Origin: Trichoplusia ni
Taxonomy: Eukaryota; Arthropoda; Insecta; Lepidoptera; Noctuidae
NCBI RefSeq assembly: GCF_003590095.1
Contig: NC_039483.1
Location: 7,502,001-7,566,000, forward strand
Direction: 5' to 3'
Length of the DNA: 64,000 bases
Below are positions 35,301 to 48,671 of the stretch, piece after piece (position 1 is the first letter of the stretch; each line of letters starts with the position of its first letter). The position numbers and the translations under genes are program-made. The notes below the pieces were generated by a model, which saw nothing but the letters and a program-made list of their open reading frames with translations, did not search any database and had not been told where the DNA came from.

Positions 35301-38300
35301 TAAATTGATGCGACGACGGAAAACTTACATACTTATCGATAGATGAGACGTTCGTTTTAAGAATGCTGTAATTATTTACATCGACACTTGTAGCAAGTTT
35401 AATTAAATTTCAAGCTTCTTTACGGTTAGTTGTAAACTAAGAGCAGTAGAATTTTATGTTAGCCCGTAGCTTAAGCACTAGTGTTTAATTAAAGTCCGAA
35501 CGCTCCTGTACACTGCCTTGTAGTTGAGTAAATGTTTTAAACAAATTACTTGAACAACACAAAACATTGTGTCGACAAAATAACAAGTTGTAATAATTGA
35601 AATGGTGTCAAGATTGAATTGCCTACTACCGAAAACAATTAACATGACATAACCAAATACGCCCACGTTTGTGATATTAATTAAATTTCATAAACACAAA
35701 TTCGAAACGTTCGCGTGTTCGTTCAATTGTAATTACACGAATCCCCATGAGGGAGTCCCAAAAAATCGATAGGCAGGTGCGGCAGCCCGGCAGCACTAGA
35801 CGGCATGGCGCCAGTAATTCAATCCGGTCAAGAAGGGAGCACGCTTATTGCGGAGCCCTCACATACATTACACCTCTCACTCAATTCGGCCGGGTTGTAT
35901 CGGCCATGACTTTCCCCTGACGACATACCCCCCGCCGTCATAAATTCTCTTCCTGTGCAAAAGTACCCACCCTAATTAAGTTGGGATACTTCTGAATATT
36001 TCAAACGTGCTACCGGGATCGCGGGACTGCTGGGACAATCGCCCCTCACAAGTTATCACCAACTATAATTACACAGTAATATTTCAAAAGGTCTGCACTC
36101 TGAAACTGAGGTGGTCGTGAAAGTGTGGGAGGAGGAAAGACAGACTGGAACTAAATCGGGTTAAAAGGGTCGCGCACCTTATTAGATCAAAACTTCGCAG
36201 ACTTTACACTAGGCGCTGTTATCTTAGGATTATGTTACTTGGGAATTAAATGAGCGTGAATGTGCCTGTGACTGAACAAGCCACGTCTGTTGTTATTAAC
36301 TTATGAAGCCTCACAAAGAGAATTGACAAGAGATTTTAAATAACGACGTCTGTTACTAAGTGACGTAACTCGGCGAAATTTTAACATTACCCACATACTA
36401 TTAGTATTCAACGTACTTTTTGTTGCAAGGCTATATTAATTTCGAGTCAAATGGTACAATTAGATTTTTTCGGATGAATGGCTTTTAAAATAACTCGTTA
36501 CTTCAGAGCTAGAAATACTACAGAAAAAGCAAAGAACAAAAGAAGGAATCCGAATAAAACACGATCTTCCGACCGAAAACAAGTTAATAGATCCACAAAT
36601 CTCCCCATCGCCTAAAGATATTTGAATAAAGCTCGGGACAGACAAATAAGGAGGCGGTCACACGTTCGCGAGTGACTTCAAACTGGTACATAAGTGTCAC
36701 GAGGTGAATGTACGACACAAACTGCACCCTGAGCATTGCTCTAGACGTTTCCGTTTCCTGTGACCAATCGATAACAATATCTTCGCGACAACTGTCAGAC
36801 ACATAAGCGACTCGCGCCCGTATACGGCACATTTAAACATATTTTGCAGTTTCTACTCTTCGGTGACATTTTTGGTAGAGTGCAGATATGAACTGCCAAA
36901 GAGTCTTTTAACATTTTTTTTGCAGGTACATATTTCAAACCAATTCGAAATGATATCCAGCCTGTTATACCAGAAAGGTTGTCTTCAACTTTGTTTACCA
37001 ATTTATGCGACAAATTATGACGTTTCAGAATATAACATTCAAGTAACATAATTACCAAGCCGTCAATTGACATGCAAGCCTGAGAATCAAGCACAGCAAT
37101 ATCCATTTCACATGCATATTTACAATTCATATCACTACACCGTTAGCCTCGCATATCATTACAAGAAGTACCCACCAACTACTCTCGTCATAAAACATGT
37201 ATCTGTTCAGAGTCATGGTTTTAATTCTATACAGTTCTATACGTCATTGTCAATGTTAAGAGCCAATAAAGCCAGGTATGGTGCTGAATGCCGAAGCAAA
37301 GGCCTGCAAAGGTCGCGAGCCGCGGTTCAAGCACATTTAGCTAACTTGGAATGGGGACAAGCTTTACACATACGCTATGAAAAGACATTTGGGAAGGAAT
37401 GACACGAGTGAATTCATTTTAGGATGTCATGATGTTTTTTGATAACAACTTTTTACGAAATATTCTTTTTACGCCAAGCCAAAAAAAAAATGGCCATGAA
37501 GACAAGTTTCATTTATACGAGCTGTAAAGCGGATTAAATGGTTTCAATCTCCTGGATAGAGGACCTGGAAGGATCACTTCACCTGTCCAAAATAATAACC
37601 GTTTCCACACTAAAAGTTCTGTTTTCATCTTCTAGCCTAAGATGGCATTATCTAGGCCCTAAGACCCGTTCAATGACTGCAGAAAAAGTCTCAAAAGGTT
37701 AAAGCATATTCCGAACTAATCGCAGTCGATGAAATCAAGGAAAATGCTTCTCAAACGTTTACGTGGAGTGCTCTCCGCGTTGTCGCGTCGCACATTAGGC
37801 CTACTCGGTGATATGTGAGCGAACCCGAATAGGTAAAAGGTCCTCACATCTGCTCCCCTACAATATTAAAAGTCGCGCAAAGTGGGTGCGAGTTCATAAA
37901 AAGCGTCTGAAGGGAATTGTATGACGGTGTTGAACCATGAGTGTGTATTGAACGGTTTTAATACACTCGCTTGTAAACGGGCTAGGATCTTGAGAAATAT
38001 TTATGTACATATCTGTTTGTCAACACGGTTTTGGCAAACACCTCTAGCTCATAGATTATCTCAAGGTGTAAGTAAACTATTCAATTTTTCCCAAAAGGTT
38101 TAGCTTCTAAAATTCATTCAACCGAATGCCTTTTAAACTCCAAAACTGAATGAAAACTCTGCAAATTTAACCTCACCCCGATTGCTTTATTATCTACTTC
38201 CTTTTTTAATGAGCGTATATCCGAACCATAAACAAACGAGCCGGCTATTTCAAACCCGAATAAATACAAAATGCTGATTAGATGCAATCTGCCCACCATT

Positions 38301-41157
38301 GATTCCTAAGTAAGCTTTGCGGTTAAGACCGTTGAAAAATTCACCCTAGAGGCGGACAACTTCGTCCAATCCAATTACTGACGCGAAACTCTGGAAATTC
38401 TAAACCGATTATACGGAATTGAAAACATTAAGTACTTTACGGATTTCGACTGGCCCTCGTTGCGATATCGAACCTTATTTCCGGAGAATTGGTGTCACAT
38501 TTTAACAGCGACGAAATGATTACGAAGTCAAAGATAGAATTTGGATGAAAATTATTTACGAAAAACTCTTATTTCGCACTCAGCGCGAAGGAAGTACTGA
38601 TTAAGAAAGTTTTATAACTTAGCATTCCGGGGACAAACATCGTTTCGATAAAAACGTGACCGACGTTGCTCGTTACAACTTTAAGACTGCAAACAAATCA
38701 GATTTGATGGATGGTAAATCGTACAAAGTTGACACAAATAGATCGTTAACAATTAAATTACAGTTATTGCTGCATCTTGATATTTTTAAGGCTGCAAAAT
38801 TTGCTTCATCTTAGTCAGCCGTTTCCTAGATACTGAAATACATACTTGCACAGGTTAGTATTAATCCACTTGCCAGGTTGCATTATTCATCATAGCGGCT
38901 TTCCGGAAGACGGAGAATTCAAACATAAAAAAAGAAAAACTAAATATCCGACTTCAATTACTGTTTGAATACGCATTCTTTATTCAAATTTCAATTAAGA
39001 GCAACGGTTTGCTTTAGCGTAAAAACAAAATGGCTTCTTTCACCGAACAATGCTTACCTACGTTTAATTTAAAAAATCTTTCAAGCATTAGTAACATTTC
39101 GCAAGATGTTTTCAATGAGTACTTTTGATTTATTGCTAGTCGTGAATTGTGAATTATACACGTGTATATAACAGCAAGAGTAAACATTACATCAGCTACA
39201 TGAATATTGATGTGAACATTCACAGATTGCTATTAATTAGAACACTTGCACAATCAACTGGCTACAACCGTTACTACTTACGCATCGATTTGTGAGTTCA
39301 GATGAGTTTTTAACATTCTGACAACAAAACGACCCGAGAAATTGAATAAGGAATAACATCTTAAACATTTTTGTAATAGGTAACCCTTTGATGCTATGTC
39401 GATACTAAAATGTTAACGGTTAATCAGGCTTGGTGATGTACTTTTAGAGGGTGTGATTATTACATATATACATACAAAAGGACAACAATATTAAATACAA
39501 AAAACTCATATCCGAAAAAGTAATTGTTAATACATTAATAGCCGAATATAAGCTAGAGCAAATACGAACGCATCGCCCTAAAGGCTCGGGTGCTAGGATA
39601 TTAAATGCTAACTATTTGCAATTTATGACAGCAGAGTGACCCTACCATTAGATGGAGGCAAGGAAAGCTCGCTGTTGTCTTCGTGAGTCACGACTCGAAA
39701 GTGACAACTTACACGTACAGACACTGATAAAAGTGCAAATTGCATCCGGCTGTAAAACTAAAGAACATTCAATTTAACAAGCCTTTGTAACGCGCCATTA
39801 CACAGCTGTTTGTCATTATACAATCTGTCATTATCGATTGACAGGTACGAGTCTTCATATGACGGAAGCGTCACTTGACATTGTTTTTATGATGGGTATG
39901 TATGTTTCTTTACTGTTAAAGCTTGTAAAACTGTGTATCCAGAGTATTAAGTCGAATCGATACATGTTAAAACAATAGCCGTAAAACTTCAAGTTTTAAG
40001 AACCAGATCAGATAATTTCTACCCATTTGATAGTCAATTTGTGTATAGCAAAATAATGAAACGTATTGTTTATATTTCTTTCAATTAATGTCCGACTACC
40101 ATCTAAGCATTAAATCTAATTAATATCTGTCGAATACAATCTGTGCTCAGATGTACATTCACGACTCGCTTGTCATAATCGGTATCAAAATTATTTAACG
40201 TCACTTTTGACGCTTCTTGTTAGCTGCCAGTGACATGACTCGATGTGAACAGATAATCTATTTACGAACAACTCTTTCAATCGCCGGATGACATTGTTGT
40301 AACTGCGACCTATTGTTTTTTGCCCAACTAACTGTATCGATTTTATCTGAGCACTTTCGATTTCTATTGTTCGAAAGGTGTAATTAGTGAGTAGTGACGT
40401 AACGTTTTGGCAAACACTTAAAGTTTTAACACTTAACCTTTTTCTTGTCGAGATAACTTTAAAGTTTGAAGACAAAGTAGCTGTTGATAGCTTATCAGTA
40501 CTTGTAAGTGTTCCTTGCTTTGAACTTAGTTATTTATTTAGTTCAAAGGAATCGTTTTCACGAAAGCTGGCGCGATGAAATGCTTTGCGATAAAATGTAA
40601 TTTATAGGTTTGTAGTCGACTACTTTTTGTACATTCCTGTGTAGGCATTTTTGTTAATGTGCTACCTAGTATTTTGTTACAGAGTCAAATTACAAACTTC
40701 ATTTGTGTATCCACGCAGCAAAGGTCAAAGGTCCTCAGCCAACTCTATCAAGCGACTCCTACACGGACTTTCATAACAGGCTGTATGTTAGTTTCCTGTG
40801 CCTTTACGTAAGTCGGAGATGGCGCGCCACCGGGCTGCGGTCGTGATCTTGAACCAGGGCCATGCCATTGTCTCATTGACTAGTACTTGAATGACTTCGC
40901 TGTATCTCCTTAAGAAGTTTTCAAAAACAAATGTTACCTCCTTGCAAAGACGCTTCGGATGTTGTCGGCTTTGGAGAAATCATTTTAAATGGCATCAAAG
41001 TCACTGTAATTTATGTTGCCTATAAATCATAATAAAATGATTGTCCATTGCAAATTAATCAATCAAAATCATCATCCCGTTCGAATAAAATAACATAAAT
41101 ACTTAAAATACAAAGAGAACTTAATACCTTCCACATATTTGTAATCAAAACAGTCTA
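32363..41157. other. Intergenic or intronic DNA, no gene recognised
   Basis: Long AT-rich stretch. A less AT-rich patch at about 35750-36060 may be regulatory. Open frames near 36584-37402 are short and overlapping. The end of the one at 37250-37402 (about 50 codons, Ala/Arg/Lys-rich) has somewhat protein-like composition, but I recognise no family. No transposon ends or RNA genes were seen. Confidence 0.45.
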
Positions 41158-41682
41158 TTAAATACATAAATCTCGAGAATAGTCCTCTGGGTTCCAAGAT
41201 TGAAATGTTACGAAACGTGGAACAGGGTTTTGAAATGCAACTAATAATGTAAGGATCCGTAGATTACGATAACAAAACAATAGGGTTTGTGCAGCACTAA
41301 GTACGGTAGGTTCGCTACGTATGATAGGTTCACTACGTACGCTAGGTACGGAATGGTGCGGCTTGTGAGTGGGTCTGTGGCGCGTTTCCCACCGTCCTGT
41401 GTCCGTCCCACGTGGCCCGTCGTTTGAAATAAACATGACAGGCTCGCTCTCTCTCATTATCATTGAAACAGTAGACCAGGTGCCGAAGGTGGCGGCCATA
41501 AACGCTGCACTTTTGTAAAGCGCTTTCTTAACTGGACTTTTGACTTTCACGCTCTTGATCTGTATTGAAGAGCTTTTTGTGGATAGATAATGTATTTGTG
41601 GATAGATTAAAAAAAATGGTATATCACCAAAAATTTCATCGTCATCAGAAATCATCTTATTTTTTTTCATCGTTGAAAACAT
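41158..41682 (-). CDS. Open reading frame of 174 codons, unidentified
   Basis: This is the longest frame in the first 52 kb apart from those crossing the gap. Its middle part carries two to three in-frame 18-base repeats (41305-41352) that translate as VRSEP/IRSEP units. No domain, signal peptide or membrane segment is recognised, and I see no strong promoter. The first part is composed of low-complexity polar residues. It may be a chance frame over a locally GC-richer repeat-bearing patch, or an orphan gene. I lean towards chance. Confidence 0.2.
   Translation of the reverse strand: MFSTMKKNKMISDDDEIFGDIPFFLIYPQIHYLSTKSSSIQIKSVKVKSPVKKALYKSAAFMAATFGTWSTVSMIMRESEPVMFISNDGPRGTDTGRWETRHRPTHKPHHSVPSVRSEPIIRSEPTVLSAAQTLLFCYRNLRILTLLVAFQNPVPRFVTFQSWNPEDYSRDLCI
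41305..41352. repeat. Short 18-bp tandem repeat
   Basis: Units read roughly GGTAGGTTCGCTACGTAT, GATAGGTTCACTACGTAC and a partial GCTAGGTAC. About 2.5 copies, imperfect. The unit length is a multiple of three and lies in frame in the minus-strand open frame. Confidence 0.55.
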
Positions 41683-44489
41683 ATTCTTATCATGTCTATT
41701 CGATACCTACCATTTTTAATCCTGCAGACTATTTGAGCCTATCGTAAAACAATGAGCGGAATAATAAATGAATTGTTTTTGGTGAACAATAGCGTGTTAC
41801 AATATTTGTCTGTATGTGACAGACAAGCGGTGAGCAATTACACTGACAATCATGTTCGATATCTTCATAAATGTATATCTACAGATCAATGAATTGTAAT
41901 AAAAGTTTTTTTTTTATTGCCAAAGACTGCAAAAAAGAGGTTTTCACTTCGCCTGATTCTTTTTTGTATGTTTTTACGTCAGAACTTTGAATTCGATGAA
42001 CGGATTTTGTTGATTTTTTTCTACATTTAACGTGAAATAACTGTCCCTTGGTCCCATAATTTTATAAAGTTTGGCTTCATAGTTCTTAATTTAAAATCGG
42101 TAATATGTTTGTTATGCAATGGCATGGCTACATATTTCGCATTTCAACTGTTTTAGTGTTTATAAATAGTGAATATTCTCCGCATACTATATGGTAGAGT
42201 CTTATTTAGATGGTAGTGCGTTTGTCAACAAAGCCTAGCGTAACCAGTTCCAGTAAACGCAAAGACGGTATTATTACTAAGAAAACAGACGATATTTCCT
42301 AGGATTACAAGTTACAGGAGTCGCGAGATTGGAAAGTTTATGTAATCATTTACTGCATATTAGGGTGTAAGGATTTTCAGACAACATTAGTAAGGATTAT
42401 GGAAGGGTGTGAGAATAAAAACTTTACAAAAAAGCCTAGCTTCAATCCTTTCACAAAAGCAGATCCAATGAACCGGGGTAAAATCGGAAATTATTCTCTG
42501 ATTAATAACGACTTGTATCTGCTGTTAGTTAAACCTGTGCTGCAGATTAATAAGGGACAAATGTAAGTAAAATGTTAATAAAGAAAGTTTAGAAAAGTAA
42601 GTATTGAAGGGAAAGACTAAGACCGTTTTTATACCGTTTGACCAATTCTTCGATACAATGTATTTTACTGGCTTAAAGTAACATAGAATCTAGATATACA
42701 ATCTTTGTATCAATAGATTTAAAGAATTGAAAATGTTAATTGTATGTGGAGACAACCTGAGTCGTAGTAACGGGTAGTTATTATACAATGTTGGCGTAAA
42801 CCTCAAAAAACATCGCACCTATTTTAAACTTTGCATGGTTGCAGTAATTTAAGAGGACAGTGTACTTCACTAAAAGACACTCATTTCTTTTTATAAGGTT
42901 GTAACCTTCTACTTACTGCCTAAATTCGCTTATTAATTAGACACATCCGAACCAAGCAACAAAGTTGAATGCAAGTATCGTCTCTCAATGAAATATTATG
43001 AAGTTACTCGGCATGAAGGAGACGGCATTTCCTTGTCGAAACTCCAAACACACATTGTTAAAGACGGGAGCAAAACATAGCATTGTGAACTCGGTAGCAA
43101 GGCTAGCAAGACAGCAAGCTTAGCAAGTTAGCAAGATGGCTAAAGACAACCTCGTGACTCACGACCTACGCTTAATCAGTGAAGAAAGTCATACAAAATG
43201 TTTATTTATTTGTCGAACATGACCCTAAGGGTAGACGGTGCACTATGGGTCTCTGTTCCAAAGTGACATTGATTCTTCCTTTCATGTGAGACGTAGTTTA
43301 AAATTCAAGTAGTCGGACGACGCCACGTTATTTAATATGAGATGCCTGTTTTTGTAATAAACTTTTATTATATTTTAACAGTTATCGCAAACTGAAGTTA
43401 TGGATAAAGTTTTTTTGTGTCTAGAATTTTTAATACATTGTTCCAAATAAGATCTATCAATTTATGATTGATATAGTGATCATATTGACATAGTGAAGTT
43501 TTTGATTGACACATCAGATTCATCACGAAATTTCTCTGTATGACCTAATAAAGTTACCAACTTTCAGTAAACTAACGACCGGTCCGCTAATTTAGACCTA
43601 AGAAACTGTTAAGATCATATTTGTACGAGGATTGGTTTAAGATGAGAACTTGACGTATCTTTCAAAATCAAAATAAAGTTCGTAAATACGTAAGATAAAA
43701 AAAATATAAAAGATGTGTCGTTCATATCATCATTACTCGCACACTGGCCGGTAAAACCTACGTTGCAACTCCTCTTTGAAACACAAGTCACAATGACACG
43801 TTCTTAAATTAAAGCTCTTTGAAAAAAGACAAAAGTACTGCGGTTTGAGGCTTTAGGTGAAGGTCGAGAAGACTGGCAGGAAACGTGTGTGAGGCCACGC
43901 GAGTGACGTCACTTCCTGGGCCGATGAACGACTCACGTTATGCTAAAGCATTCGAAGCGATAACTCGCAGTGTAAACGGGCTTTAGTGTTAGGGTTTTAA
44001 CGATTAACGTACTAATTTTAACAGCGATTCCGATCGCCGCATTCCTATGGGATCATGTGGTTAATATTTAAGCCATTCAATTTCCTGTCGGCACCCATTC
44101 AAGTGGAGAAATTTGAATCATTTTCAGTGTCACAAATTTCATAACTAGTTAAAGGTTATAGCATCAATTGAATGCGGAAGATCGATACAGTTGGTCGCCG
44201 ACGTGTACGGCGAATTTGCATTCGACTTTCGCCTTTAACGCAAATTGAATTAACATAAAGTTTGCCATAACTTTGACTGCATTGCGAAAAAAATAGTTTC
44301 TTCCACTGTTTTGTATTCCATGCTCAAGATTAAAAATCGAGTGAGGCAGGAGCTTGGAAGGCAACCTGCATTTTGAAAAGCAATTTTGTACTGGAGGGAG
44401 TCGAAACGAAACCTCATCCATTATTAAATAAAAAAAACTGTTTGTTTTAAATATAACTGTCTGATAGTCTTTTATTTTGGTATAATTTT
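41683..44489. other. Intergenic or intronic DNA, no gene recognised
   Basis: AT-rich sequence with a small TAGCAAG tandem at 43094-43135. Nothing else recognised. Confidence 0.5.
43094..43135. repeat. Short TAGCAAG minisatellite
   Basis: Five copies of (T/C)AGCAAG separated by one or two variable bases. Short and unlikely to be functional. Confidence 0.6.
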
Positions 44490-44745
44490 CATAGACACAA
44501 TGTAAATTATTAACTCATTGATGTCCACGACGTACAGGTTCGATCCCAATGCAGGCACAGTAACAATGCGACTTAAATGTACTTTCTTAATCATTCTAAA
44601 ACTAAACTGACATACGATGAAAGAAAACCTCGTGAGGAAACCTGGATTAAAAATATTGGTATCCGAAATCGCCAACCCGCAGAGTCCTAGCGCGTTGATG
44701 ATTGATTGATGATGAAGCCAGTGCCCAGCAGTGAGACGTATACCT
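44490..44745 (+). repeat. SINE with RTE-like 3' tail
   Basis: GACGTACAGGTTCGATCCCA holds a B-box (GGTTCGATCCC). Further on, ATGAAAGAAAACCTCGTGAG, GAAACCTGGATT and CGAAATCGCCAACCCGCAGA match the 3' end shared by lepidopteran RTE LINEs and their SINE partners, and the copy ends near GCCAGTGCCCAGCAGTGAGA. Boundaries are approximate. Confidence 0.6.
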
Positions 44746-46160
44746 ATAGGTTTTGTTGATATTTAATCCAACCAACCGCATTGTAGAGTGTATTGCAACT
44801 CAATACCAACCCTAATGGTTTGATATCGGCACGAAAACAATTAACAGCAATACCGTTAAATTAAATGAACGGCTGAAGTATTAAGGTGTATGTTTATTGA
44901 TTACTTCATTGGCCATGATTGTAACAGACGCATCTATCCTGACGGGCCGCGGTTCAACGCGCCGCGAGTTTATCGACGTTCATAAACCCGTAAATAGATC
45001 GAATGCAGTAAAACCGAGAACGCTGCATACACTCCAGCCACTGTACCCGTCTGTTTCCAATTTCACTGCAATGCGATCGATGGAATTCTATCGATATGGC
45101 CAAGATACGTGAAAACGGACCAATAAAACTTTACAGATCTTTTAAAAGGAAACGCTAAGCTTCTTAGTACTTTGATATTACCGTAATCTAGACTATTCTC
45201 CAATATAGCCTAAGTTACTTTAATTAAAATTACGTCCGTCTTTTCATTGGATATATAGTCAAAGCACATGACAACAATCTATAATGTCAATAGAAAACGC
45301 TCAAATGATGACAGGTCACGGTCACGTGACTTATAAGAACGAAATATTATTGACATGCATGTGAGCGACATTCATTGACGTTAACGATTGTTAAAATGTA
45401 CCTACTTAGGTAGAGGTGAAGGCATCATCACAAAATGTTCAATGTTCAATGCGTATTGACAAACTTTAAAGCCAATAAGTTTTAATAAACATTTTGTCAG
45501 ACATCGATGTCTAAAAATCCCGTTATAAATTCAAAGTTTCAATTATAAACCTTTAATCATATACAACCAATAACTATAAAACTGAAATATCAATATTTAT
45601 TTATAAATAGCACTGGTTTATAAATTCAATGTCAATGCATTCCAAGAGCAACATAGAAATCGTTGCGTCCGGATTGAAAATAATTACAACAAGATATGAA
45701 GGAAATATCTCAATACTATGTGGCATTTATCTATAGTCAAGGCAACTTGATCTGAGGACCTACTACGACATCTTAAAATGAGATAGTCGCTAATGAGTAA
45801 AAGAGACAATGCTCTTCATTATGTAGCGCCCCATCCCACTTCCACAATCGCAAAAGCTAGACTTCAAAAGGCGATAGTAAGTGCCCTGGTCATTTGTTGA
45901 AACTTTCCAATCGTTAATTAAGCTATTAAAAGTCTTGTTCCTAGGTAACAATGTGAGAGCTAGGTTCTATGCAAATGAAATGTGACTTGCGTATTATGCA
46001 GTTATGAACTCTATGTGGTGTCATTAACTGCAGTTTCAACCTCCTCCTGGCACCGACAGCTACTAAGGCATGTATTGCATTAAATCCATATTTATGTTGG
46101 CATTGTATAATTGCCATGAAGACTGAAGTCAGTGAAACAAAATTTATATATATTTTCGAC
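44746..46160. other. Intergenic or intronic DNA, no gene recognised
   Basis: Only a degraded palindromic repeat copy near 45822-45857 (CGCCCCATCCCACTTCCACA) was recognised. Confidence 0.45.
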
Positions 46161-46348
46161 TGCACCGATAGCCGAGTGGTCGTGGTCACCACGCCAAAAC
46201 CACTGTGCGCTACGTGGCGGGCATTCGATCCCTGCGTAGAAAAAACGTTTGTTTGATCCATGAATTCTTGTCTTGAGGTTGGGTGTCTATCTACATCTGA
46301 CTTGAATGTTTGAGGCGTAGTGCGGGAGCAGTAAAAAAATACATATTT
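46161..46348 (+). repeat. tRNA-derived SINE, near full length
   Basis: A tRNA-like head (GCACCGATAGCCGAGTGGTC with an A-box, then GGGCATTCGATCCCTGCGTA with a B-box) is followed by GTTTGATCCATGAATTCTTG, TCTTGAGGTTGGGTGTCTAT and the end GTGCGGGAGCAG with an A-rich tail. It is the most complete copy of this SINE family in the window. Confidence 0.75.
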
Positions 46349-48419
46349 TCCTGCTTTTCGTCAGTAGTGTTCGTTGTATCATTTTTAATAATAATTATAC
46401 AACGTATGTATCGAAAAAATATAATAACCAAAACACACATAGCAAAACACAACACAAAGTACTATATAAAATGACTACCTACCTTGACTAATACTCCTTT
46501 TCAATCTCAACCCCAAAATGAGCCTACAATATTCCAAAGTTCACCGGCACCATATCAAGAGTGCTCCAGATAAATGGATCACGTTACTTGATTAACCGGC
46601 GCACATCCCTTCCCCTTATCACCCCTGGGAATATTTAAATGGGCCCTGAATATATCACACCGCCCTCTCGAGGTAAACGAGCCAAGTAGACTCGTTTACC
46701 TGCGCCCTAGATTGACGATGTAAATAACGGCATCTTCATTAACGACAAATATACAATATTATACAATGCAAAACGAGACAACACCCGCACGATCTCCATT
46801 TCTTAACTTCATTACGTTGGTATTTTCATACATAAGAGCGTATTCACGTCACACACGAATTGGAGCGACAATTTATAACATACGTGTGATCTCAATCAAC
46901 ATGGCAATCACGCGCGGCGCCACCACAACTACTCCTAATGCGCTGCTATTGAAAATCAGCATTCACGGCACTAACGCGCCTAGTTACTCTCATTGATTTC
47001 ACACAGAACAATTTACATGCTGCCGAAAGCGATAACTCGTTTTGACAACTTTATCGCATAAACTCATCAAAGTTTCATGATCGTTCCGCAATAAATGCCA
47101 ATTGTATTATAATGCCGGGCCGGCGCGGCTCCACCGTAGTGCCACTACAGCGTTCATTTCGCTGAATAAGTAGGCAGAGAGTATGTAGCGAGCCTGTCCG
47201 AGCACTCGTAAAGTGTTTTGTACCTATAAATCCCGCCGCCTAAGATCCTTGTCTTCGAGCCAAGGTCTGCAAACTCATTCACAAGATCAAGTGGCAAAAA
47301 ACTAGAGCAATGAACTGGGAGTCACGTAGGACTCTCATCAACTCCCAACGCACGTAGTGGCGTCTAAACTACCGCTCATTGTCAATATTGGAGTGCTGTT
47401 CCGAGCCACTGGTAAAATCAATAGAGGCATTATCGGTTATTAGACGTATGATTACTAGAAATTGTTTTACAAGCTAATGAATAACAAACAATGGACTTGA
47501 ATGAAGTACACTAAGCGGACAATAGACAGATACTCACATTACTTGCTTACATCTACGTTTAATAGGATACGAGTAGGTATAATGCAACGGCAATTGTAAA
47601 AGGAATGTCATCAACACAGTGGTAAGCGACGCTCAAGAAATTAACTCGACTCCACAGCGCGACAATTAAAGGAATTAAAACTTTAATGAAGCTCCAGGGA
47701 AATGTCAGTAAAGTTTACGCTTTTTCATGTCCAACAGCCTTTGCAAATTAAATAATTGATATGAACTGCTGTAAAGCCGGCAACTCGGCTGTATAAGTAT
47801 ATCTGAACAGTAGACCACTCAGCACAAGGCTACGAAGTGCATCGCCGATAAACCGGAGATGAAAGCGACTGTTTATTTGATTTTCTGCCGGTACGTGAAG
47901 GCATATTAAGTAACCTTGGGCCAACGACCTGCGCGGCTCCATCACTCCTCGAGATCGTAAAAAGGCGTCAGTTGGATGTTCGCACCACGATACAGTATGG
48001 TCGGGATAATTAACTTCGTCCGAATTCTTGTTTATTGGCAGGTAAAGTTTGATAGATCCAGTTTAATTAGCCAACGCATCAGGGAATACTTATGAGCAAC
48101 CAGCGATATGTGATGCTCAAGTAAATATTCATTACTTTTTTAAATAAATGTTCATAGTCGTCTGCGTCACAATAGTTTGACACTAAATCAATTGCGCGTC
48201 ATTCAAAGACATTCACATTCACAAAAGGAAACATTAAATTATGCAAACATTTAAATTACATTCCGAACAGAATAATAAGTAAACAGCCAACGATATCGGG
48301 AATGATTACCATTGCATCATTATGTCAAAGGTACAATACAAGTTGAACTCCAACAATCGTCGTGTGACCTTGACCGGTGGAGACTTGGCTCTTGGAATAA
48401 CTTGTTTCTGGAATTTATA
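46349..48419. other. Intergenic or intronic DNA with less AT-rich patches, no gene recognised
   Basis: The patch at about 46490-46720 and the one at 47110-47250 have more even base composition than the flanks and could be conserved regulatory sequence, but this cannot be judged without comparison. A hairpin with perfect 11-base arms lies at 46671-46701. Confidence 0.4.
46671..46701. repeat. Hairpin with perfect 11-bp arms
   Basis: AGGTAAACGAG and CTCGTTTACCT are exact reverse complements around a 9-base loop (CCAAGTAGA). GTAAACGA resembles a forkhead-type core (GTAAACA), so an inverted pair of transcription-factor sites is one possible reading. Confidence 0.5.
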
Positions 48420-48671
48420 TTAATCTGAGAACATAATGATTTCATCTGTAGATGCAAAGATACAATATAATTTATCCATTTTATTGATAGCTGTGGCGCT
48501 CGCTACTTTGTCTAGGTAACCAGTGCCGGTTTCCCAATCGGTTATCGGGCCGGTAGGTAACCCATCAAACATTGTCGGATTATGTTTATGGACCATTTGT
48601 ATGAGATCTGCTACGGTTAATGATTTTCGGTCATTCCTCCGCCTCTTGCGCAATTCTTTTTCGACACAAAC
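48420..48671 (-). CDS. Small open frame with protein-like composition, unidentified
   Basis: Open from just after a TAA to a TGA. It encodes a basic stretch (KELRKRRRNDRK) followed by SLTVADLIQMVHKHNPTMF and PTGPITDWETGTGYLDKV, which look like a genuine amphipathic or loop protein segment rather than random translation. There is no ATG near the upstream end and no clear splice sites. It could be an exon or a relic of a transposon or retrocopy. The family is not recognised. Confidence 0.25.
   Translation of the reverse strand, partial: VCVEKELRKRRRNDRKSLTVADLIQMVHKHNPTMFDGLPTGPITDWETGTGYLDKVASATAINKMDKLYCIFASTDEIIMFSD

Noticed and set aside
36795..37402. Overlapping 111-codon frames on opposite strands
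   Set aside because: They overlap each other, lack recognisable motifs and have no splice context. Only the last 50 codons of the plus-strand frame look mildly protein-like.
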